From CAYMLL01 sp964390645 (GTDB lineage Bacteria; Planctomycetota; UBA8108): a DNA stretch of 11,491 bases. A program made the position numbers and the translations under genes. The notes under the pieces were generated by a model. That model searched no databases, was not told the origin of the DNA, and saw only the letters and a program-made list of their open reading frames with translations. The DNA is taken from contig CAYMLL010000251.1 of NCBI GenBank assembly GCA_964390645.1, positions 1 through 11,491 of the forward strand. The letters are read 5' to 3'. Of the stretch, positions 1 to 7,289 are shown one piece after another (the stretch's first letter is position 1; each line of letters opens with the position of its first letter).

Positions 1-648
1 GGCCCCGAGCTCGCTCCGGGTGCCGAGGAGTTCGTCGAGGACGACTTCGACGACGAGTACTTCGAATGGTATGCGAACGCGGACGAAGGATGGATCCAGA
101 TAGCTCTCGTCTTCGATGACGACGGACACCGCGGCCTCGCCATTCCCGCTGCAGAGCCTCTTACGATCGCGTTCCTGCGCTTTCGCGCCCGGCCGACAGC
201 CGAGGAGGGCGACCATCCTCTGATCTTCACGCAGGACGAGACCGCCGGCTACGAGAGCGTGTTTCGCAACGGCGACGTGTCCGTCTACAACGTCACCCGC
301 GTGATCGGGACTCCGTTCGATTCGAACGATGCCTACGAGGTCGCCGAGCGAGCCGCAACGGAGAACGGTTTCGTTACCGTCCAGTCCATCATCGGCGAGG
401 TCGGCATCCTGGTCCGCGGCGACGCGAACTCCGACCAGGTGGTGGACATATCGGATCCCTCGTACATCCTGGGCTTCCTCTTCCTCGGCGGTGAGCGGCC
501 GCAATGCGTGGAGACCGCCGACGTCGACCTCGACGGCAGGATCGATATCACCGACCCGGTGATCATCCTCGGCTACCTTTTCGGCGGCGACTCGTCCTGG
601 GCCCCGTCCGAGTTCCAGGTTCCGCTGCAGGGTCCGTGCGTGCCGTGA
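1..648 (+). CDS. Secreted protein C-terminus with dockerin-like calcium-binding repeats (5' partial)
   Basis: The reading frame is open from base 1 to the TGA at 646-648, so the true start lies upstream of the window; a GTG at 259 is in frame but is not needed as a start. The visible 215 residues fall into two parts. Residues 1 to about 125 are acidic and beta-rich in pattern (for example IQIALVFDD and LTIAFLRFRA) and resemble the cohesin-like sandwich that often precedes such repeats in planctomycete proteins; this is tentative. Residues 139-196 hold two calcium-loop repeats with acidic ligands at 141/143/145/152 and 174/176/178/185, each followed by a hydrophobic helix of the LGFLFLGG type, with Cys at 169 and near the end at 213. 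Such modules are known from extracellular proteins. The next gene starts only 16 bases downstream, so co-transcription is likely. Substrate or partner cannot be told. Confidence 0.85.
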   Translation, partial: GPELAPGAEEFVEDDFDDEYFEWYANADEGWIQIALVFDDDGHRGLAIPAAEPLTIAFLRFRARPTAEEGDHPLIFTQDETAGYESVFRNGDVSVYNVTRVIGTPFDSNDAYEVAERAATENGFVTVQSIIGEVGILVRGDANSDQVVDISDPSYILGFLFLGGERPQCVETADVDLDGRIDITDPVIILGYLFGGDSSWAPSEFQVPLQGPCVP

Positions 649-664
649 CGACGGCCCCTCCCTG

Positions 665-3600
665 ATGCCGGGGCGATCGTCCTCACGACTTCCTCGTCAC
701 CCGCGATTCGACATCGAACGCCGTCTCGGCCACGGCGGAACCGGGGACGTGTACCTGGCACGTGACCGACTCCACGACGACGAGATCGTCGCTCTGAAGA
801 TCTACCGGCAGGACATCGTCGCCGAACGCGTCTTCACCGAGTTCCGGACGCTGCGCGAGCTCCGCCATCCGGCGTTCGCACGTTCGATCGACTTCGGACG
901 CATCGCGACCACGGGCCGGCCGTACTTCACCATGGAGTACGTCCCGGGCGACGATCTGGCGGTGGTCGGCGAGACGCTGCGCCGCGAAGGCGGCGAGACA
1001 GCCCGAAGAAAGCTGGCCTCGCTGCTTCTGCAGCTGACGCGAGCTCTCGGATACCTCCATCGACGCGGACTGCTGCACCTTGACGTCAAGCCGACCAATG
1101 TGGTGGTCAACGACGATCGAGCCAAGCTGATCGACTTCGGACTCGTCCAGGCCACCGTCTCCCGGCAGGGCGCCGCGTCCAGAGCGACCGCGTACTTCTC
1201 GGCTCCGGAGATCTTCGACGGCCCGTCCGTGGACCATCGAACAGACCTGTACGCTCTCGGCGTCACCATCTGTCAGGTCTGGACCGGCAAGTACCCGATC
1301 CGGGGGCGCAGCTTGGCCCAGATCGTCGAAAGTCATCGCCGCGCACCGCCGCAGCTGCCGCCCGGCCTGCCGGACGCGCTGGCGCCGGTCGTCAGGAAGC
1401 TCCTGGCGAAATCTCCGACCCGCCGTTTCCAGAGCGCCGACGAGCTCGTCACCGCGCTCGAGGAGCTGCTTCCGGACGGCACGCGAGCGACGACCGCGGT
1501 CGTCTTCGATGAGCCCGACTTCGTCGGCCGACGACGAGAGCTCGACGCGTTCTTCTCGTGGATCGACCGGCTCCAGGAGAGCACCGAGGCGCAGGCCCTG
1601 CTCATCGAGGGCGCTCCCGGAATCGGCAAGTCCCGGTTCCTCGACGCGTGCGCGACGGAGCTGGCTGGCACGGGGATGGACGTCTTGCGAATTCGCGGCG
1701 GGATGTCGGGACGCTCCGACCTCGCGGAGCTCGTGAACGGCGTCGAGTGCCTTCGACCATCCGCGGCCCGCCTTCGCCGGAACCTCGGCTTCCTGGAGGC
1801 CTGCGTCGGCGGCGCGGCGAGCCCGGAGGTCGCTCGCGAACTCGCCGATCTCGATCTGCAGTCCATCCGCTCACGGGCGACGCGCGAGCTCACGGAGCTC
1901 CTTCGGGGCGCGCTCCCGGGTCCCCTGGTGATCGTCATGGACGACGCGGACAACGCGTCCGCGCAGCTGCTCAACATGCTGGGACGGTGGTTTGCGGATC
2001 CCTCCCGTCCGGATCTGCAAGTCTGCGTCGGCGTCCTGGCGAGCTGCCGGGACCGGGACGCGACACCGCTCCCGGCGGACTCGGCTCGAGTCGAGGCCAT
2101 CGAGCTCAAGCCCCTCAAGCAACGCGAGCTCCTGAAATCGTTGGACGCCTTGCGACCCTCCATCGGCCAGCGCGTCCTGACGAACCTCGTCCGCTCGAGC
2201 GGCGGCCACCCGGCCTACCTCGTTCACTCGATCCGGCAGGTCCTCGCCGGCGACGACTGCCCCCGAGCCCCGTCAGCGGGCGGGCTTCGCAGCCTGCTCG
2301 ACGAACAGGTGACGGCCCTCGGCCGTGACGCTCTGAAGGCCGCGGTGACACTGTCGCTGGCGACTCGCCCCTTCGACGAGAATCTCGTGAGTGTCGCGAC
2401 AGGCCTGCGCGGCGCGGAGGGACGCGCCGCGGTGCTGGAGCTCCGCAAGTCCGGCCTCGCCGGACAGCTGAGCACGGGGCTCGTGATCACCCCACCCCTG
2501 GCCGGTGAGCTCGTGCTGGAACGCGCCGAAGCAGCGGACCTCCGATCGACCCACCAGCGAATCGGTCAGCACCTCGCCGAGCTCCCGAACCGCAGGGCGG
2601 AGTCAGCGTATCACCTGCTCCGTGGAGACCACCCCACCTCCGGCCTGGAAGCCGCGACGAAAACGGCGCGTGAGCATCTGTCCCGGGGACGCTTCGAGGA
2701 AGCCGAGGAGCTTCTCGAGGAGGCGGTCAAGCACGCCGATTCGAGCGCCGATCGAGCAGAGATTCTCGCGACCCTGGGAGACCTGCAGACGAAGAGCGGT
2801 CGATTCGACGACTCCAGACGGAGCTTCGAGGCGCTCCTCGACCTCTGCGACCACAGCCCGTCGGCACGCGCCAGCGTGTTGCGGAGTCTCGGCGGCGTCC
2901 ACCAGCGCAGCGGAGACAACGAGTCAGCGAGACGGGCGTTCGAGTCCGCTCTGCAGCTCGTGGACCAGGACACCGATCTGGCGGAGCAGCTGCATCTCTA
3001 CAACGAGCTCGCGTCCTTCCACCTCTTCCGGATGGAGGTCGCACAGGCGACGACGTTCGCCAACCGCGGAATCGAGCTGCTGCGATCCGACGAGGCTCGA
3101 GAGCTGCCGACCGAGTCCCGGGCGCTCCACGCCATGAACCTGCATTCGATCGCGGGCCAGACTCTCCTTCGACAGTTCGAGTACAGGCTGGCGAGCGAGC
3201 AGCTGGCTCGCAGTCTGGAGTTCGCGCGTGAGGTGGGAGACGTGGCAAGCTCGGCGCTGATTCTCAACAACCTCGGAGTCGCCTACCACCAGAGCAACGA
3301 GCTGGGCAAGGCTCTCGGTGTCTACAAGAAGGCCGCCAGACTTGCCGCCAGCCGAGGCGACGCCACGGCCCGGTTCAGCATTCTCTGCAACACCGCGGCG
3401 ATCCGGGCACGCCGCGGCGAGCTCAACGCGGCCCGCAACCTCCTCGAAGAGGTCGAGTCGTTACCCCACTCGAGCGCGTCGAAGCGAGCACGACTGTTCT
3501 ACCTGCACTCGCGCGGGCTGGTAGACCGCCTGACGCTCGTCGACGCCCGGGCTCTGTGGTCCGAGAGCATCGAGATCGCCGAGTCCCTGCCGGACCCTCT

Positions 3601-5845
3601 CTTCGCGAGCTACGGCCGGCTCTACCTCCTGGAGAACGAGATCACCCTGGGTCGCTGGGCCGCCGCACGGGACCTGGCGGAGGAGATCCGCTCGCGGGGC
3701 CCGCTCGACGCCCGCTTCGAGCAGGCCCTCGATTGCCGGGAGGCGCTCCTCGAGGCCCTGGTCGGCGACGACGGTCGGGCCCGGAGCCTGATCGATCGCA
3801 GCCTGCCGCCGGAGTCCGCCCTGCGCGAAGGAACGCGGGCTCCGGACTACGGAGAGCTCTGGAACTGGATTCTCGCGGCGACGGGCCTGATCGAGGTCGA
3901 TCAGCTGGATCGCGCCGCGGCCTGGCTCGGGCGAGCCCGCAAGGAGCTGTCACGAACTCGACAACGACCCGGCGTGGTCGAATGCGTGATTCTGCTCTGC
4001 GAGATCTCGCTGCGCCGCGGCGATCTGCGCCGGTCGGGACGTCTGCTTCGCGAAGCGCGACGCTTGCTCGGACTGCACGACACGAGTGACGGGTCCCGTG
4101 GGGCGCGATCTCGCGTGCCGTTTCTCGAGGCGCGTATCGAGATCGCCCGGGGCAACACGACGGACACGCGCGTGGCCGACCGTCTCGCGGACGCGGCGGG
4201 AAACGTCTCGCTCTCCGCGACCGCCGAGATCAGCTGGCTCGTCGATCTGGTGGCGGTCGAGCAGGGCCGTCCCGGAGCGTCCGTGGACGTCCAGTCGTCC
4301 CGCAACCGCTTCCTCGCCGGCCTCCGCGAGCCGGACCGCCAGCGCTATCTGAACAGAGACCACCGGAGACGTCTGGGAATCGCCCGCGAGCAGAGGAGCG
4401 AGGACACCTCGCGACCGTCGACCGATCCGTCGGCTCGCTACCTCGAGAGTCTCGTCGCGATCCGGGACGCGACGTCGCTCGCGGACGCGCTGGGAGTGCT
4501 CCGGTCGACAGCGATCGCCCGGCGAGCCTTCCTCTTTCGCGACGGCGACCCGGATCTGGTCGTCTCACCGTCCGATGCAGCGTCGACGCCGTTTCCGGCC
4601 GATCGACGGGCCGAGATCCTGCGCACTGCGTGGTGCGAGCCCCGGGACGGCGTGTGTTCGCCCGTCGTGGACTCCGATGGTCGACGACGAGGCGTGGTCT
4701 TCCTGGAGAGTCCCACCGGGGCGCCCCTGCCCGCCGCAAGAGAGTTTCTCGACCTCGCCGGCCTCCTCCTCGGTCGACTCGAGCCGCCGAAGTCGGGCCG
4801 CATCGACCACGACCTGGCCGCGACCACGCGCACGATTACCACCGAGCACGAAACGCAGCCCCTGTCGTCCTCGGGTGACTTCGTAGCCGTCTGCGCAAAC
4901 ATGCGGGAGCTCCTCGCGCTCGCAGAGCGTACGAGCGACTCCGAGTTGCCGGTCCTCCTCACCGGTGAGTCGGGGACGGGAAAAGACCACCTCGCCCGCT
5001 GGATCCACCAGCATGGACGCCGACGAGACGGGCCCTTCCTGGGATTCGACTGCTCTGCGGTGCCCGAAGGACTTCTCGAAGCGGAGCTCTTCGGCCATGA
5101 AGCCGGAGCCTTCACCGACGCCAACACCGCGCGAACGGGCTGTCTGGTCGCCGCCCGAGGCGGGACACTCTATCTCGACAACGTGGATTCGCTGGATCTC
5201 GAGGTCCAGGTGAAGCTGCTGCGTGCGCTCGAGCGCGACGAGGTCCGCCCCCTCGGAAGCACGAAGACGACCCGGCTCGATCTCCGGTTCATCGCCTCGT
5301 CGCAGCGCGACCTCAACGAGCTGTGCGTCAAGCACGAGTTTCGCGGTGATCTGTACTTCCGACTGGCGGGGATCGACCTGCGGATACCCCCGCTTCGCGA
5401 ACACGTCACGGATATCGGGCCCCTCATATCGAGCTTCCAGCGGCGGGCCAACGCAGGACACGTCGAGCTGTCTGCCCGGGCGATCAAGGTGCTCGAAGGC
5501 CACCCGTGGCCGGGAAACGTCCGTGAGCTGGAGTCGCTGATCCGTCGTCTCGCCCTGACGGTCGACGGAGTCGTGGAGGAGTCCCACGCGCTCCACGCGC
5601 TGGGACTGCAGCGGCGAACGCCGTCGATCCCTCACTGGGTCTTCGAGGGACGGGACTACGATCAGATCCTGCGGGACGTCAAGCGAGAGTACCTGCTTCA
5701 CCTCTTCGATCGAGTCGGCGGTGACATCGAGCGTATGGCCGCCGAGCTTCGCACCACGAAACGTAACGTGTACCACCGCCTCTCGCGAGTCGGGCTGAAG
5801 ACAGACGACCTTCGAAGCCGGGGCTCGGTGCCGCGCGGAACCTGA
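665..5845 (+). CDS. Ser/Thr kinase - STAND ATPase - TPR - GAF-like - sigma54 AAA+ - Fis HTH fusion regulator
   Basis: A 1726-residue cytoplasmic regulator with no membrane segment. Residues 16-270 are a protein kinase: glycine loop GHGGTG at 22-27, K45, alpha-C E59, catalytic loop HLDVKPTN at 138-145, DFG at 157-159, APE at 180-182. The HRD arginine is Leu139, so it is a non-RD kinase with catalytic Asp140 retained. Residues 285-640 are an AAA_16/STAND-like ATPase (FVGR at 286, Walker A GAPGIGKS 316-323, Walker B VIVMDDAD 422-429). Residues 665-1135 are TPR-like helical repeats, and 1255-1372 a GAF-like fold. Residues 1405-1640 are a sigma54-activator AAA+ domain (GESGTGKD 1434-1441, GAFTDA 1481-1486, WPGNVREL 1615-1622), followed by a Fis-type HTH at 1665-1712. 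The first half resembles PknK-type kinases, the second NtrC-type activators. There is no receiver domain. No clear Shine-Dalgarno precedes the ATG, but the kinase fold begins about 15 residues later, supporting it. Odd residues in the AAA+ domain are listed in the findings. Confidence 0.95.
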   Translation: MPGRSSSRLPRHPRFDIERRLGHGGTGDVYLARDRLHDDEIVALKIYRQDIVAERVFTEFRTLRELRHPAFARSIDFGRIATTGRPYFTMEYVPGDDLAVVGETLRREGGETARRKLASLLLQLTRALGYLHRRGLLHLDVKPTNVVVNDDRAKLIDFGLVQATVSRQGAASRATAYFSAPEIFDGPSVDHRTDLYALGVTICQVWTGKYPIRGRSLAQIVESHRRAPPQLPPGLPDALAPVVRKLLAKSPTRRFQSADELVTALEELLPDGTRATTAVVFDEPDFVGRRRELDAFFSWIDRLQESTEAQALLIEGAPGIGKSRFLDACATELAGTGMDVLRIRGGMSGRSDLAELVNGVECLRPSAARLRRNLGFLEACVGGAASPEVARELADLDLQSIRSRATRELTELLRGALPGPLVIVMDDADNASAQLLNMLGRWFADPSRPDLQVCVGVLASCRDRDATPLPADSARVEAIELKPLKQRELLKSLDALRPSIGQRVLTNLVRSSGGHPAYLVHSIRQVLAGDDCPRAPSAGGLRSLLDEQVTALGRDALKAAVTLSLATRPFDENLVSVATGLRGAEGRAAVLELRKSGLAGQLSTGLVITPPLAGELVLERAEAADLRSTHQRIGQHLAELPNRRAESAYHLLRGDHPTSGLEAATKTAREHLSRGRFEEAEELLEEAVKHADSSADRAEILATLGDLQTKSGRFDDSRRSFEALLDLCDHSPSARASVLRSLGGVHQRSGDNESARRAFESALQLVDQDTDLAEQLHLYNELASFHLFRMEVAQATTFANRGIELLRSDEARELPTESRALHAMNLHSIAGQTLLRQFEYRLASEQLARSLEFAREVGDVASSALILNNLGVAYHQSNELGKALGVYKKAARLAASRGDATARFSILCNTAAIRARRGELNAARNLLEEVESLPHSSASKRARLFYLHSRGLVDRLTLVDARALWSESIEIAESLPDPLFASYGRLYLLENEITLGRWAAARDLAEEIRSRGPLDARFEQALDCREALLEALVGDDGRARSLIDRSLPPESALREGTRAPDYGELWNWILAATGLIEVDQLDRAAAWLGRARKELSRTRQRPGVVECVILLCEISLRRGDLRRSGRLLREARRLLGLHDTSDGSRGARSRVPFLEARIEIARGNTTDTRVADRLADAAGNVSLSATAEISWLVDLVAVEQGRPGASVDVQSSRNRFLAGLREPDRQRYLNRDHRRRLGIAREQRSEDTSRPSTDPSARYLESLVAIRDATSLADALGVLRSTAIARRAFLFRDGDPDLVVSPSDAASTPFPADRRAEILRTAWCEPRDGVCSPVVDSDGRRRGVVFLESPTGAPLPAAREFLDLAGLLLGRLEPPKSGRIDHDLAATTRTITTEHETQPLSSSGDFVAVCANMRELLALAERTSDSELPVLLTGESGTGKDHLARWIHQHGRRRDGPFLGFDCSAVPEGLLEAELFGHEAGAFTDANTARTGCLVAARGGTLYLDNVDSLDLEVQVKLLRALERDEVRPLGSTKTTRLDLRFIASSQRDLNELCVKHEFRGDLYFRLAGIDLRIPPLREHVTDIGPLISSFQRRANAGHVELSARAIKVLEGHPWPGNVRELESLIRRLALTVDGVVEESHALHALGLQRRTPSIPHWVFEGRDYDQILRDVKREYLLHLFDRVGGDIERMAAELRTTKRNVYHRLSRVGLKTDDLRSRGSVPRGT

Positions 5846-5977
5846 ATCGCCGACATTTCCGGCACCGACACCGTTTGACCCCGCCGGGTTTTACTGCACA
5901 CCGCCGACCGTGAATGTCGTTAACCGTGAAGGAAGCGACGCGGACGAGCAGACCCCGGATGTGATCGAAGCCGTGAC

Positions 5978-5999
5978 CGGAGGCTCGTGGACGCCTCCG
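5978..5999. repeat. Inverted repeat / GC-rich hairpin
   Basis: CGGAGGC (5978-5984) and GCCTCCG (5993-5999) are perfect complements around an 8-base loop. No T tract follows, so an intrinsic terminator is not supported. It lies about 130 bases before the start at 6129 and could sit in the leader of that mRNA; role unknown. Confidence 0.45.
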
Positions 6000-6117
6000 T
6001 CGAGACGGCCTGCTGACGATCTCGTGAACCGACCTCAGGACCCTCTCGGCCCGGCGAGGCGGCTTGCCCATCCCGGGACTTCGAGACAACGGAAACAAAG
6101 CAACGCCCGGCAATCGC

Positions 6118-6122
6118 GGAGG
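6118..6122 (+). promoter_or_regulatory. Ribosome binding site deciding the start at 6129
   Basis: GGAGG lies six bases before the ATG at 6129. It selects this ATG over the in-frame GTG at 5910, which would add 73 residues with no recognisable fold. The family's first strand (RRVLFGGYAPVHF) begins right after this ATG. Confidence 0.85.
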
Positions 6123-6128
6123 CCCCTC

Positions 6129-7289
6129 ATGAGCACATCGCAAAAAAGGCGCGTACTCTTCGGAGGATACGCCCCGGTACATTTCCTCTGTTTCCTGCCG
6201 ATCTACCGCCGTCTCCTCGAGGATCCCCGAGTCGAGGTATTCCTCACGGGCGGGTTCCGGGAAAAGAACACGGACTCGGTGACGTTCCACCTCGAGGGGT
6301 TCTACGAGCCCTTCGGCGTCGATCCGGCCCGGGTCCTGACGCTGGAGTCGGTCGCGCAGCAGTCGTTCGACGTCGTTGTCTGCTCTCACCTCTCGGACGC
6401 GATGTTCCCCGGCTCCTACGGAAAATCGGTGCAGCTCTTCCACGGCGTGTCCTTCAAGAACCTCGCGGTTCGCGAGAAGGCACTGCGATACGACGTGCTG
6501 TGTCTTCCGGGACGCTATCACGGTGAGAGGTATCTCGAGCAGGGCCTCGTACGCGCCGGCGGACCGGAGTGCCTCTTGACGGGATTCGCGAAGACGGACC
6601 GTCTCGTCGATGGCACGCTCGACCGAGCCGCTCTACTCCGCAGACTCGGCCTCGACCCGGGCCGGCCGACGATCCTCCTCGCCCCGACCGGCGAGAAGAA
6701 CAACGCTCTCGAGACGATGGGCCGCGACGTCATCTCCGCCATCACCACGGCGAACCGGTGGAACCTCCTCGTCAAGCCACATGATCACCCGAAGAACAGA
6801 GTCGACTGGTTTGCCGAGCTTGCCCCCGCGGAGGGAAGCTGCACGAGGTTGGTGCAGGACGCCGACGTCATCCCGCACCTGCACGCCGCCGACCTGCTGA
6901 TCACCGACGCGTCCTCGGTCGCCGTGGAATACACACTGCTCGACCGTCCGATCATCTTTCTCGACGTCCCGAAGCTCTTCGAGCGCATCCGAAAGCGCGC
7001 GCCGGCCCTCGACCTGGAGACCTACGGTCGCGAGATCGGGGTCATCGTGGAGAAGGCCTCGAACGTCCCGACCGCCATCGAGAGCTGTCTCACGAATCCC
7101 GCCGCGCAATCCGATCTGCGCCGATCGATGGCGAGCCACGTGTTCCATCATCCGGGAAGCGCGACGGATCGCGTGACCGCGGTGGTTCTCCGTGCCGCCG
7201 GACTCGTCGACGAGCTGCCGGCGAACATCGAGACCATCGAGCCCCTGGCCCTCGAGACGTCCGGAAGGCAAGGCGCGGAAGAGTCCTGA
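6129..7289 (+). CDS. CDP-glycerol glycerophosphotransferase family protein
   Basis: A 386-residue GT-B-type transferase. Family members transfer glycerol phosphate (or ribitol phosphate in relatives) from the CDP-activated donor to a teichoic-acid or glycan acceptor at the inner face of the membrane. Visible family features are an N-terminal Rossmann start (VLFGGYAPVHF, 9-19), FHG at 104-106 followed by FKNL (the family's 'WHG..xK.L' site), TGFAKTDRL at 151-159 (the 'GxPRxD' site), the strand ILLAPTG (182-188), KPHDHP at 216-221 (the 'RxHP' site) and TDASSVAVEY at 259-268 followed by DRPIIFLD (the 'DYSS...D...PI' donor site). No signal peptide or membrane segment is present. Its stop overlaps the start of the ABC subunit gene, so the two are translated together, which suggests the exporter handles this enzyme's product. 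The exact donor and acceptor are unknown; a planctomycete-type host need not make classical teichoic acid. Confidence 0.9.
   Translation: MSTSQKRRVLFGGYAPVHFLCFLPIYRRLLEDPRVEVFLTGGFREKNTDSVTFHLEGFYEPFGVDPARVLTLESVAQQSFDVVVCSHLSDAMFPGSYGKSVQLFHGVSFKNLAVREKALRYDVLCLPGRYHGERYLEQGLVRAGGPECLLTGFAKTDRLVDGTLDRAALLRRLGLDPGRPTILLAPTGEKNNALETMGRDVISAITTANRWNLLVKPHDHPKNRVDWFAELAPAEGSCTRLVQDADVIPHLHAADLLITDASSVAVEYTLLDRPIIFLDVPKLFERIRKRAPALDLETYGREIGVIVEKASNVPTAIESCLTNPAAQSDLRRSMASHVFHHPGSATDRVTAVVLRAAGLVDELPANIETIEPLALETSGRQGAEES
7277..7283 (+). promoter_or_regulatory. Ribosome binding site and TGATG coupling junction
   Basis: GGAAGAG ends five bases before the ATG at 7289. The stop TGA of the upstream gene (7287-7289) and this ATG share one base, a classic arrangement for translational coupling, and it fixes the start of the ABC subunit. 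Confidence 0.8.

Larger units (their letters stand above)
5846..6128. other. Intergenic region before the glycerophosphotransferase gene
   Basis: This 283-base gap is open in the frame of the following gene from a GTG at 5910, but its translation shows no domain and the good ribosome binding site lies at its far end, so I treat it as non-coding. It holds a GC-rich hairpin (5978-5999) and two direct copies of ACCGTGAA (5907-5914 and 5923-5930). I see no convincing -35/-10 or sigma54 promoter, although a promoter for the next two genes would be expected here. A short GC stem followed by four T residues at 5879-5892 is too weak to call a terminator. Confidence 0.5.

Noticed and set aside
5875..5903. 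TTGACC as a -35 box after the regulator gene
   Set aside because: No acceptable -10 hexamer is found 16-18 bases downstream.
5907..5930. Two direct copies of ACCGTGAA, 16 bases apart
   Set aside because: One 8-base direct repeat somewhere in a gap of this size is roughly what chance allows; there is no further symmetry or promoter next to it.
6053..6067. Possible sigma54 promoter (GG...TTGC) upstream of 6129
   Set aside because: The spacing between GG and GC is 11 bases rather than the required 10, and the rest of the -24 element does not match.
5910..6128. Upstream GTG start adding 73 residues to the glycerophosphotransferase
   Set aside because: No ribosome binding site is seen at 5910, the extra residues have no fold, and GGAGG lies at correct spacing before the ATG at 6129.
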